DNA from: JAGPCK01 sp041675505
GTDB lineage: Bacteria > Bacteroidota > Bacteroidia > UKL13-3
Length of the DNA stretch: 64,000 nucleotides
Assembly: GCA_041675505.1 (NCBI GenBank)
Contig: JBAYTR010000001.1
Coordinates: 281,117 to 345,116, forward strand
Direction of reading: 5' to 3'
The notes under the pieces are model-generated. The model did not search any database. It was not told the origin of the DNA and saw only the letters and a list, made by a program, of their open reading frames with translations. Below, piece by piece: positions 43,274 through 51,526 of the stretch (position 1 is the first letter of the stretch; each line of letters begins with the position of its first letter). Position numbers and translations under genes: made by a program.

Positions 43274-44349
43274 TATGCTGCCTCCCCTCCACCACTATTT
43301 TGATTCTTAAGAGCACATACTTCATATACAAGTTTCATGGTCGCTTTTTGAAGGTTTTTGCTCTCCCCTATTTGAGTGTATATTGCTTTAACTACATCCA
43401 CCTCATTATTGCAACAGGTGCAATTCAGGCGAAGTTTATAAATGTCGGGGTTTAATCTGACAATGGCCCCGTCCCTGTTTGGTTTGGGACCATCCAATAG
43501 CTTCTGCTCACCGTTAAGCTGTTGACTAAGAATACCAGAAGCCTCTTCAGGTGTCGTTTCGCCTTTCTGGCACCTATCAAGTAAATCCTTAAACAATTCC
43601 TCTTTCCCCGCCTCTGCTGCTAACTTACCGTAATTCATGAAGTTCATACAATAATCTCTTGCGTTGGTAAGAGAAAATTTGGACCTGTTGCCGAGTTGAG
43701 CGGTTTCAGGATCACCTGACTCAATATTGCGCTGTAGCTCATCCAGCGTTTTTAAATAACGTGGGTGAACATTGCTTATAAGATATAGGGCGTAAACTTT
43801 TGCAGTGCTTATGCCCAGCTCAGAGGCAACCCTTTCGCGCAAATTACCTGCGCCATTTTGCCCCTGCTTCTTGCCATAACTATAAAGGGCGTTAATCTCA
43901 GCCGCAATAACTTTAAGCGGCCTATCACCAAACCGAGATATGTTATGTGTAATAAACCACCTGATGCCATCCTCATCTTCGATATTAAGTTCAGTGCATT
44001 TAACTCGCCTTTTGACATCACCACTAAATATATCCTTATAAACACGGAATATATCGATACCAAATAAAACCTGACGATCACGAGTCACGAAAAATTCATG
44101 TGTGAAACCTAAAGCATTAATTTCGGCTTCTACCCAATCACGTTGTGAGCTACGACAGCCATCAATGTACATATTGTACCAATCTCCGGCTACAGGGTGT
44201 TCCGTAAGTTCGCAGAGTTTAAGCTGCTGGGTTTTCCCCTTAAGATACTGAATTGTTGTTGCCTGAACAACATCTGGCCCTTGCGGCCCGCTGGCGTCCT
44301 TACTATAGAACCCAGGCTTGTTTCTGTGTTTATTATTCACTGAGATCAA
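43273..44349 (-). CDS. ParB-like protein paired with methyltransferase 2
   Basis: The 358-residue protein has the ParB N-terminal fold in weak form (IQYLKGKTQQLKLCELTEHP near 33-52; the usual GHRR box is replaced by LFGIDIFRVYK). A middle helical part with ParB-like HTH follows (RERVASELGISTAKVYALYL near 168-187), and the C-terminal region holds NCTCCNNEVD near 308-317. The first in-frame candidate start is TTG (44347-44349), with ATT also possible; no ATG is available. The same gene order as 24789-27149 (ParB-like then C5 methyltransferase) implies joint function. Confidence 0.82.
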   Translation of the reverse strand: MISVNNKHRNKPGFYSKDASGPQGPDVVQATTIQYLKGKTQQLKLCELTEHPVAGDWYNMYIDGCRSSQRDWVEAEINALGFTHEFFVTRDRQVLFGIDIFRVYKDIFSGDVKRRVKCTELNIEDEDGIRWFITHNISRFGDRPLKVIAAEINALYSYGKKQGQNGAGNLRERVASELGISTAKVYALYLISNVHPRYLKTLDELQRNIESGDPETAQLGNRSKFSLTNARDYCMNFMNYGKLAAEAGKEELFKDLLDRCQKGETTPEEASGILSQQLNGEQKLLDGPKPNRDGAIVRLNPDIYKLRLNCTCCNNEVDVVKAIYTQIGESKNLQKATMKLVYEVCALKNQNSGGGEAA

Positions 44350-44629
44350 GAATGGCTTTACCCGATTAATGACCTTTTGATATAATTAAATATCGTACAG
44401 TAAAATTAATACTAATTACTGAAATTTCCAAGTTATTTTTACCATACTTTAATTATGCCATTACAATCACTGTAAAGAAAAATTTATTTGGGTATTTTGC
44501 GCTAAAACTGTTGATTTAACTGGACATTACAGTCTATACAAAAAAACCAAACACTACTAAAGATTGGTTCGCCAACTTCTATTTTTTGAAGCAAAAAGTT
44601 GAATAAAATTGGTTGTGTTTTGTTTTAAA

Positions 44630-44673
44630 AAAAGAACAATAGTATTTCTCTGTTAATAGAGTTTTGTTCTTTT
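44630..44673. repeat. Long inverted repeat upstream of the second ParB-like gene
   Basis: AAAAGAACAA (44630-44639) pairs with TTGTTCTTTT (44664-44673); inside sits a smaller stem CTCT-GTTAAT-AGAG. It could be a regulatory site or a bidirectional terminator. Confidence 0.55.
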
Positions 44674-44703
44674 AAAAAAGTAGAGTGTGTAATATTAAAA
44701 AAG

Positions 44704-44736
44704 AAACCCCCGAAGCTGCGAATGCAACTCCGGGGG
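44704..44736 (-). terminator. Orphan minus-strand terminator, copy 2
   Basis: On the minus strand CCCCCGGAG...CTTCGGGGG forms a 9-bp stem followed by TTTCTTTTT. Together with the tail next to it, it repeats the unit at 41661-41790. Confidence 0.8.
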
Positions 44737-44779
44737 AACTATGAAAAACCTATCTGTCTGCAATACGAAATAAAATAAC

Positions 44780-44860
44780 TTACCTGATTAAAACAATCTT
44801 TTTCTGTTTTATTTCAGTGCTCGCTTTAAAGGCACTTAAATTAACCTCTTTTGGTGTACA
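44780..44860 (-). pseudogene. Decayed T9SS sorting-domain fragment, copy 2
   Basis: Reading leftwards gives CTPKEVNLSAFKAS and then the end TEIKQKKIVLIR-stop, the last ~26 codons of a type A sorting tail without a gene in front of it. It shares its final codons and terminator with copy 1, so the two flank the ParB-like/methyltransferase pair as a direct repeat. The rest of 44861-45303 contains only the 18-bp repeats listed separately. Confidence 0.7.
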
Positions 44861-44923
44861 TGATTAAGGGGAGGATTATGGAAAAGGGAGGATGAATGTC
44901 CTGCTATGTTTTTTACTTTTAAT

Positions 44924-44941
44924 AAGTGATAAATGGTACAC
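44924..44941. repeat. 18-bp direct repeat, copy 1
   Basis: AAGTGATAAATGGTACAC occurs here and again, identical, at 45081-45098. The 157-bp offset and the unit's place in a scarred region suggest leftovers of a mobile element. No transposase frame accompanies them. Confidence 0.75.
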
Positions 44942-45080
44942 CTTGGTTTTGAAAACTCAATACTAACAACCTCTCTCACATTTTCCTTCTCTAAACCTGT
45001 CTTTAAACCCCTCTTCTTTTTGCTATTTTAAATAGCCTAAAACTCTCGTTTTCTTTGACCTACAAAAATCACAGTTCAAA

Positions 45081-45098
45081 AAGTGATAAATGGTACAC
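45081..45098. repeat. 18-bp direct repeat, copy 2
   Basis: Identical to 44924-44941, same orientation, extended to the right by one T (...ACACT). Confidence 0.75.
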
Positions 45099-45303
45099 TA
45101 CCCATTAAACTGATGATTCTAATATAAAGAATGTTCAAGTATTTTTTTAAAGTACCGACAAGACTTTTGACATCATCATAACCAAAGGAGTCGCCTCATG
45201 GGACTTTTTATGCTATCCAAATTGTTTACATTTACCTCACATGATCCAAGTTAAGCATTTATGTAACTATCCAATAGGTACTTATAATTTCCTAATGGGG
45301 TAC

Positions 45304-45333
45304 TTGCATAAACATTTAAATTGGTTAAGTTTG
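45304..45333 (+). promoter_or_regulatory. Promoter of the copper operon
   Basis: TTG (45304-45306), a 19-nt spacer, TAAGTTTG (45326-45333). Transcription should start within about four bases of the HYC_CC_PP ATG at 45342. All genes to the window end lie on this strand with small gaps. Confidence 0.75.
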
Positions 45334-45341
45334 TATAGTTA

Positions 45342-45725
45342 ATGAAAAAAGTAATAACCATTTTTTTGCTTCTGCTATTTTTGATTCCAAATTCAGGAAT
45401 AGCTGTAAGCATTCATTGGTGTGGCGGGAAACTAGCTTCGTTTGACCTTTTTGCGGGTGGTGAACACAAATGCAAGTGCGGTAAAATGGACATGAAGCCA
45501 AATTGCTGCAAAAACAAGACGACTTTATTAAAAGCGAACAATGAAATGTCAAAAAATACACATTTCGCTTTTAAGATTTCCCCAAAGTTTTTCTTTATCC
45601 TACTAACGCAAATAAACATTGTGCCTACTGCACAACTTGAATGTATAGTATCGGATTATTATCACCCGCCACTATTCAAACCCAAAACGCCAATTTATTT
45701 ATTGGACAGGGTCTTCCTCATTTGA
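45342..45725 (+). CDS. HYC_CC_PP-family small Cys/His protein
   Basis: The 127-residue protein has an N-terminal signal/anchor (MKKVITIFLLLLFLIPNSGI), then HWCGGK near 26-31 (HYC position), CKCGKMDMKPNCC near 44-56 and the late HPPLFKP motif. These make up the HYC_CC_PP pattern, known in Bacteroidota next to copper and RND efflux genes. It is expected to bind a metal in the periplasm; no biochemical role is established as far as I know. It is the first gene of the + strand copper operon, directly after a consensus promoter. Confidence 0.88.
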   Translation: MKKVITIFLLLLFLIPNSGIAVSIHWCGGKLASFDLFAGGEHKCKCGKMDMKPNCCKNKTTLLKANNEMSKNTHFAFKISPKFFFILLTQINIVPTAQLECIVSDYYHPPLFKPKTPIYLLDRVFLI

Positions 45726-45740
45726 TATTCTAATCTTTTT

Positions 45741-45789
45741 TAGCCGTCATACCTGAACGGCTAAAGTTGTTTGTGCTTTCGGGCGCAAA
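45741..45789 (+). other. Two tandem stem-loops in the first operon gap
   Basis: TAGCCGT-N9-ACGGCTA (45741-45763) and TTTGTGC-N6-GCGCAAA (45770-45789, one G-T pair) stand in the 107-bp gap between HYC_CC_PP and the next gene. Neither has a T-run on the + strand, so mRNA processing or stabilisation is more likely than termination. Confidence 0.5.
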
Positions 45790-45832
45790 CTCTCCCATGC
45801 GTTAAAATTTCAAACAATAAATAATTTTCAAA

Positions 45833-46621
45833 ATGAAAAAAATAATTTTCATATTAATCGCTTTGACGTTCGTTCTGACAATTTCCAAAGCACAAACTAC
45901 TGGTATGCAATTCAGTGGTAAAGACTGTAATGGTAACTCCGTTAACCTTTTTGATGACTTAGATGCTGGCAAAATTGTCATCCTGCACTTTTTTATGCCA
46001 AGTTGCGGCAGTTGCCCCCCCCCTGCACAAAAAATTCAGGCTATGGCAAACAATATTAACAAAACTTACTCTGGCAAGGTGAAAGGATATGCCTTTCCTT
46101 TTCAGAACTCAACCACATGTAGCTATGCCGCAACATGGGTTTCTTCAAATGGTTTAGGGACACTTTACGCCCCAATGGACAGCGGTGCTGCACAAGTTGC
46201 ACATTACGGAGGTTTCGGTATGCCAACTGTAGTTGTTTTAGGAGGAACTGACCACAAAGTGTTGTTCTCAACTTTGAGTTTCAGCACAAGCGACACAACC
46301 GAAATGAGGGATAAAATTTTAGCCCAAATTAATGGGACAACTGGGGTTGCTCAATTACAAAGTTTGGTAAATTCTTTCACTGTATTTCCAAACCCTACAA
46401 GTAATAATATTTCTATCAATCTTGACCTTAAAGAAACCTCAAACTTAATAATTGATATTATTGACCTTACTGGAAAACAGGTTGTAATTATTGCTAACGA
46501 GAAGCAAAGCGGTATTGTAACAAAACAATTCAGTACAGCCTCATTAGCAAACGGAAGTTACTTTGTTCGCTTGCAAGTGAACGGGAAGAGCACAACGCAG
46601 AGACTCACTGTAAACCATTAA
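45833..46621 (+). CDS. Thioredoxin-like (redoxin) secreted protein with T9SS tail
   Basis: The 262-residue protein has a signal peptide (ending SKAQ) and a thioredoxin fold: FSGKDCNGNSVNLFDDL near 27-43, then HFFMPSCGSCPPPAQKI near 54-70, with the active-site CGSC pair. GGFGMPTVVVLGG near 124-136 carries the cis-proline. The final ~80 residues begin at VFPNPTSNN, a type A sorting domain. It would be exported by T9SS and could act as a disulfide or copper-thiol redox protein outside the cell. It follows the tandem hairpins and is closely linked to the next gene (2-bp gap). Confidence 0.9.
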   Translation: MKKIIFILIALTFVLTISKAQTTGMQFSGKDCNGNSVNLFDDLDAGKIVILHFFMPSCGSCPPPAQKIQAMANNINKTYSGKVKGYAFPFQNSTTCSYAATWVSSNGLGTLYAPMDSGAAQVAHYGGFGMPTVVVLGGTDHKVLFSTLSFSTSDTTEMRDKILAQINGTTGVAQLQSLVNSFTVFPNPTSNNISINLDLKETSNLIIDIIDLTGKQVVIIANEKQSGIVTKQFSTASLANGSYFVRLQVNGKSTTQRLTVNH

Positions 46622-46623
46622 AC

Positions 46624-47319
46624 ATGTCCGCACTCTCCAAAATAGTCTTATTAGTAGCCGTAATATTTTCGGCTACTGATTTTTCTCTTGCTCAATCCTA
46701 TTCCCTTGTTCCAAACGATACTATAAATATGATGGGCATGATGGAAGATTTGGAAACTCTTTCTATTCAGCAACTCAATACCTCTGTCGACACCATTCAA
46801 CTTAAATGGAAAAAAATTTCTGAAAATGTTCCCTTGTTATGGGAAGCATCAGTTTGTGATAATGCATTTTGCAGTACTTCCTTAGTTGATAGTGGAACAA
46901 TGAACCCTGTTCTGCCTTTCGAGTATGGTCTATTGTTGCTACACATCACCCCCCATACAAATTACGGAACAGCCGTGGTACGTTATGCTGTTTGGGATAT
47001 TGCCAAACCTGCCCTTAAAGATACACTTACATATATTTTAACTGTATCAGCAACATTAGGAATTGCGGAGGCAGAAAACAAAAATATTTTCAGCATTTTT
47101 CCGACCCCTGCAAAGGACAACATCAACATCATTTCAAATCTTCAATCAGGTTTTCAATTTTTGATTACTGATATTTCGGGTAAAGAAATTGAAAATGGGA
47201 TTTCAAAAACAAATTCGGTTTCAGTTTCAACAAGCGATTTACCAAACGGGGTTTACAACGTTTCCTTTTTTAAGGAAAACAAAATCATTAACACAAAAAA
47301 AATCTTAATTATGAAATAG
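46624..47319 (+). CDS. Met-rich secreted protein with T9SS tail
   Basis: The 231-residue protein has a signal peptide (ending SLAQ) and, shortly after, NMMGMMEDLE near 36-45, a methionine cluster of the sort used for Cu(I). The central beta-rich part (about 50-140) resembles no family I can name; it has a CDNAFC pair near 78-83. The end begins at IFPTPAKDN and closes with TKKILIMK, a type A sorting domain. It sits 2 bp after the redoxin gene and one base before a multicopper oxidase, so it may be a small copper carrier for it. Confidence 0.82.
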   Translation: MSALSKIVLLVAVIFSATDFSLAQSYSLVPNDTINMMGMMEDLETLSIQQLNTSVDTIQLKWKKISENVPLLWEASVCDNAFCSTSLVDSGTMNPVLPFEYGLLLLHITPHTNYGTAVVRYAVWDIAKPALKDTLTYILTVSATLGIAEAENKNIFSIFPTPAKDNINIISNLQSGFQFLITDISGKEIENGISKTNSVSVSTSDLPNGVYNVSFFKENKIINTKKILIMK

Positions 47320-47320
47320 T

Positions 47321-49030
47321 ATGAGAACAACATTCTGCATCCTTTTATTTTTTCAATGCTTGTTTGTGCAAGCACAAAATCCACTTGTAATACCACCATC
47401 ACTTACAGGAACTAACTTTAACCTGACCGTTCAAAGCGGAACAAAAACCTTCTATGGAACTAAGCCCACTCCCACTTACGGCATAAATGGAGTGTGGATG
47501 TCGCCAACAATTATTGTAAAAAAAGGCGATATTGTTACACTAAATGTAATCAACAATCTTAATGTAAAAACTACCATGCACTGGCATGGCTTGCATGTTG
47601 CAGCCGTGAATGATGGAGGCCCTCATCAAATAATTAATCCCTCAACCACTTGGAGCCCTAAGTTTAAGATACTAAATAATGCAGGTACGTTTTGGTATCA
47701 TCCGCATGGTGCAGGGCAAACCGACCCTCAAGTTTCAAGAGGGCTTGTTGGATTTTTTATAATAAAAGACAGCATAGAAGAAAAATTGAACTTACCCAGA
47801 ACGTATGGTGTGGATGATATTCCTTTGGTGGTGCAAAGCAAGGCCTTTGATGATTTACAGCAAATAGCCATTGCAACCGATATGGATACAGCTTTGTTTG
47901 TTAACGGAACTTTGAATCCATACTTCAATGCACCTGCACAGGTCATTCGCTTTCGTTTATTGAACGGAAGCAGTTTGCGTTCATACAACTTTGGTTTCAA
48001 CAATGGTCAAACATTTTATCAGATTGCTACCGATGGAGGACTCAGGGATTCATCATTGGCCTTAACACGACTTTTATTAAACCCCGGAGAGAGAGCCGAA
48101 ATTCTGGTCAATTTTACGGGCATGGCCTCGCAAGTGCTTTTCTTAAAAAGTTTTGCTTCTGAATTGCCAATAGGAATTTATGGAGCAGATAGTGTTGGTG
48201 ATACAAACAATGAAATTCATGAATATAAAGATAATTTTTTGAATGGTGCCGATTTCAATTTGTTAAAAATAAATATTGTGGCACAAACGGGAACACCCGT
48301 TACCACAATTGCAAACTCTTTAGTGCCTTACATACCTTTCAAAATTGTTTCCGCAACAAAACACCGAGAACTGGTATTTGACACACTCCGTTTGTTGCCA
48401 ATCGACCCACCCAACAGATCCGAGGGGCCTTTTGGAATAAACAACGAAACATTTGACATGGACAAAATTAATGAAGTAGTTCATCTTAACACGACTGAAA
48501 TCTGGACATTGAAAAATAAAACTTTGGTGGCACATCCCTTTCACATTCACGATATACAATTTAGTGTAATTGAAAAAAGCGGGCTTCCGCCCACGCCCAG
48601 CGAAAAAGGGTGGAAAGATGTTGTGTTAGTTTTACCTGGCGACAGCGTGAAATTTATTACCAAATTTGAAACATTTTCCGACAATACCACACCATATATG
48701 TATCACTGCCATTTGCTGCATCACGAAGATGACGGAATGATGGGAAGTTTTTTAGTAATTGACACCACAGCATCAACAGGAATAGCAGACATTGATTTTG
48801 AAAATAGCTTTTCAATTTATCCAAATCCCACAACCAATTTACTCAATATCTATAATCCTGACAGTAAAATGTTTACAGTTAACATCTTCAACACATTAGG
48901 GGAAAAAATTTATACAGCACCAAACATTCAGAATCTACAATTAAACATTCAAAATTACACGTCTGGACTATATTTCGTTCAGATAAATTTCAATAATTAT
49001 ATTTTCACAAAAAGATTTATCAAACAATGA
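47321..49030 (+). CDS. Multicopper oxidase with T9SS tail, copy 1
   Basis: The 569-residue secreted oxidase is of the CueO/laccase type. It shows the four copper motifs in order: TMHWHGLHV near 86-94, FWYHPHGAG near 124-132, AHPFHIHDIQF near 404-414, and YHCHLLHHEDDGMM near 461-474 (type 1 copper with axial Met). The signal peptide ends near VQAQ. The last ~75 residues start at IYPNPTTN and end KRFIKQ, a T9SS sorting domain. The cargo is therefore a cell-surface or released Cu(I) oxidase. A second, equally long copy is at 58137-59846. The stop overlaps the next start as ATGA. Confidence 0.95.
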   Translation: MRTTFCILLFFQCLFVQAQNPLVIPPSLTGTNFNLTVQSGTKTFYGTKPTPTYGINGVWMSPTIIVKKGDIVTLNVINNLNVKTTMHWHGLHVAAVNDGGPHQIINPSTTWSPKFKILNNAGTFWYHPHGAGQTDPQVSRGLVGFFIIKDSIEEKLNLPRTYGVDDIPLVVQSKAFDDLQQIAIATDMDTALFVNGTLNPYFNAPAQVIRFRLLNGSSLRSYNFGFNNGQTFYQIATDGGLRDSSLALTRLLLNPGERAEILVNFTGMASQVLFLKSFASELPIGIYGADSVGDTNNEIHEYKDNFLNGADFNLLKINIVAQTGTPVTTIANSLVPYIPFKIVSATKHRELVFDTLRLLPIDPPNRSEGPFGINNETFDMDKINEVVHLNTTEIWTLKNKTLVAHPFHIHDIQFSVIEKSGLPPTPSEKGWKDVVLVLPGDSVKFITKFETFSDNTTPYMYHCHLLHHEDDGMMGSFLVIDTTASTGIADIDFENSFSIYPNPTTNLLNIYNPDSKMFTVNIFNTLGEKIYTAPNIQNLQLNIQNYTSGLYFVQINFNNYIFTKRFIKQ

Positions 49031-50412
49031 ACAAATTTAAGATCAGTTGCCTTATTCTAATTGGATTATGCAACACCACAACAGTGTTTTCGCAGCAAAG
49101 CATTGATGCTTATGTTACCGACTCTACTAAAAATGTTTTTACTTTAGTTGCCAGTTCGTCTAATTCTCTATCATCACCTATTGATTTGGATTTTTATCCA
49201 AACCAAAGCACTCGTCCCAATGAGCTCTGGATTCTCAATCAAGGAACAAGCAGCACAGGTGGTTCTACCGTTATTATAAGTAATGCCAAAAGCAGCAGCC
49301 GGACATATAAATACGTGAAAGACGGTAACTCCTGGCACTTTATGGCATTGGCAAGTTCAATGGCATTTGGCAACAGCAACTGGGCAACTGCGCAAGATAT
49401 TGTAGATGCAAATCGACAAGGAGGAACTTATACTGGTCCTACCCTTTGGCCAGGCGACTTAAATATTTATGGTATAGTAGGCACCCCCACTACTCCAACA
49501 GAAAACGGAAGTCATTTGAGTATGATACACCAAACCCCTTATGGAAAAGGTATAGCATTTGAAAAAAATAATGTTTATTGGGTACTTGACGGATATGAGG
49601 GTAATATAAAGCGTTATGATTTTGGAAATCCCCACCAGCCGGGGGGCGATGACCATAGCGGAGGTGGGGTGCAGGTTTATCCAGACTTTAAGTTTACTAA
49701 ACATGCAACACTTCCTGGGCATATTGTAATTGATGGTAGTCGCAAGTATTTATATGGTTGTGACCCTGTTGGCAAGAGGATATTTAGAATTGATATAACA
49801 ACAGGTGCTAACAGTGGGGCAAGAACAAAAATTAATGGCGAGAATTTAGGATTAGGATATTTCACTTATTCTGGATTAGTGAAAGTGGATACATTAATTA
49901 GCGGATTAGGAATTCCTGTAGGAATAGATATTTCCGGGAATAGGCTAATTGTTACAGACAATGGTACTGATGAAATTATAATTTATGATATACCCAACAA
50001 CTATAAAGAAGTAGGAAGAATAAAGTTGAAATATGTATTAAACCCTGACCCGATGGGAGTAAAAGTAGGACCTGATGGGAAAATTTATTTTGTAGATAAA
50101 ACAAACAGACGTGCGTATATGATTGAAAACACATCTGTATTTCCGCTTGGAATACATTCAGTTGAGGCATCTAATCATTTACTTAAAATATTTCCGAATC
50201 CTGCTTCTACGCAAATCAATTTGGAATTAGGAATTGGGATTCAAAATGCAGTAATAAATGTTGCTAATGTTTTGGGCGAAATTGTTTTAACACAACAACT
50301 TGGTAGTTCAAATAATGCAAATATTGATATAGCACAATTGTCAAATGGACTTTATTTTATTCAAGTAAAAGACAACAACAAACTGTTTACTCAAAAATTC
50401 ATCAAACAATAA
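49027..50412 (+). CDS. Beta-propeller-like secreted protein with T9SS tail
   Basis: The 461-residue protein has a signal peptide (ending TVFSQQ) and a six-bladed-propeller-like NHL/SMP-30 pattern, for example GHIVIDGSRKYLYGCDPVGK and GISGNRLIVTDNGTDEIIIYD-type repeats (residues about 235-330, quoted in part). A His/Asp-rich loop HQPGGDDHSGGG lies near 202-213. The C-terminus starts at IFPNPAST and ends KFIKQ, a type A sorting domain. It overlaps the multicopper oxidase by four bases (ATGA), so the two are produced together. Function unknown; surface display is likely. Confidence 0.85.
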   Translation: MNKFKISCLILIGLCNTTTVFSQQSIDAYVTDSTKNVFTLVASSSNSLSSPIDLDFYPNQSTRPNELWILNQGTSSTGGSTVIISNAKSSSRTYKYVKDGNSWHFMALASSMAFGNSNWATAQDIVDANRQGGTYTGPTLWPGDLNIYGIVGTPTTPTENGSHLSMIHQTPYGKGIAFEKNNVYWVLDGYEGNIKRYDFGNPHQPGGDDHSGGGVQVYPDFKFTKHATLPGHIVIDGSRKYLYGCDPVGKRIFRIDITTGANSGARTKINGENLGLGYFTYSGLVKVDTLISGLGIPVGIDISGNRLIVTDNGTDEIIIYDIPNNYKEVGRIKLKYVLNPDPMGVKVGPDGKIYFVDKTNRRAYMIENTSVFPLGIHSVEASNHLLKIFPNPASTQINLELGIGIQNAVINVANVLGEIVLTQQLGSSNNANIDIAQLSNGLYFIQVKDNNKLFTQKFIKQ

Positions 50413-50468
50413 ATAATCATGAGAAATAAATCAATTATTCAGCCGTTTTGATTACAACAATTAAAATA

Positions 50469-50863
50469 ATGGATTACTCAATTAAAATATTGGCCTGTTT
50501 TTTTCCCTTCTCAACGCTTCTTTAGTAATGGAAGAGCCCAATGAAATGGATATAGTGGGCAAATGGAAAAATGCAGAAAATAGTATGACAATAGAAGTGC
50601 TTTACAATAAAAAGACTTTCTCTGCTAAAATTATTGCCTCAAGGAATCCATCAGACGTGGGTAAGATTGTACTGTGGGGGTTAACATATAATAGTAAAGA
50701 TAAAGAGTGGGGAAATGGTTATGTACAACTACCTGAAATGAAACATCCGGCAGATTGTTTTATCAGACTATCGAAAAATAATACATCAGAAATAACTGGA
50801 TACCACGTATTTAGATCATTAGGTAGAACTCAACTATTTTACAAAATAGCTAAATTAAATTAA
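50469..50863 (+). pseudogene. DUF2147-like protein, signal peptide out of frame
   Basis: The open part 50528-50863 encodes 111 residues of a DUF2147-like protein (MDIVGKWKNAENSMTIEV near 7-24; KDKEWGNGYVQLPE; TGYHVFRSLGRTQLFYKI). In front, from the ATG at 50469, another frame reads MDYSIKILACFFPFSTLL and stops at 50523-50525. Adding one T to the T7 run at 50498-50504 would join the two into a protein with a complete signal peptide. Either the gene is broken by a 1-nt deletion, or the run is a sequencing error or slippage site. A start at 50528 would give a cytoplasmic protein. Confidence 0.65.
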
Positions 50864-51523
50864 ATGAGTAAACAAAATTTTATTCCAGCCCTTGGTTACG
50901 ATTTTCTGAGTGAGTATTACGACCTCGCCATCAAATTCACTATGCCTGAAAAAAAATTCAGAAGCAGACTGGTTGATTGGGTTGAACCGCTCTCAGGCGA
51001 AAGTATTCTGGAGTTCGGTTTTGGCACAGCGCAAAATCTCATTCTATTAAAAGAAAGAGAATCCGAAGCATTAGTGCAAGGTGTGGACATTGACCCAAAA
51101 ATAAAATCAATTGCCGAATACAAATTGCGAAAGAACAATTTGGAAGTCCCACTTCACCTTTACGATGGAAACACTTTGCCTTTTCCCGATAAATCCTTTG
51201 ACAAAGCTTTCAGTTCACTCGTGTTTCACCAGTTAGATGCTGAAAAAAAAATGCACTGCCTAAAAGAACTACATCGTGTTTTGAAACCCAATGGTAAGCT
51301 AACTATTGGTGATTGGGGCAGGGCAAAAAATGAATGGATGAGATTTTCATTTTATGCCGTGCAGTTGTTGGATGGCTTCAAAACCACAAATGACAATGTA
51401 AACGGCTTAATACCTCAATTAATTTCCGATGCAGATTTTCAGCAGGTTTCAGAAGTGGACTTTATAAATACCAGAATAGGGACATACAGTTATTATACAG
51501 CCATAAAACCACAAACATTCTAA
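50864..51523 (+). CDS. Class I SAM-dependent methyltransferase
   Basis: The 219-residue protein shows a UbiE-like Rossmann methyltransferase: ILEFGFGTAQNLILL near 48-62 (SAM glycine loop), VDIDPK near 74, DGNTLPFPDKSFDKAFSSLV near 100-119 and KELHRVLKPNGKLTIGDW near 133-150. The substrate is unknown. It begins directly after the DUF2147-like gene and three bases before the DUF2231 gene. Related methyltransferases occur beside metal-efflux genes in Bacteroidota, but whether this one modifies a metal or metalloid or a small molecule cannot be seen. Confidence 0.88.
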   Translation: MSKQNFIPALGYDFLSEYYDLAIKFTMPEKKFRSRLVDWVEPLSGESILEFGFGTAQNLILLKERESEALVQGVDIDPKIKSIAEYKLRKNNLEVPLHLYDGNTLPFPDKSFDKAFSSLVFHQLDAEKKMHCLKELHRVLKPNGKLTIGDWGRAKNEWMRFSFYAVQLLDGFKTTNDNVNGLIPQLISDADFQQVSEVDFINTRIGTYSYYTAIKPQTF

Positions 51524-51526
51524 ACT

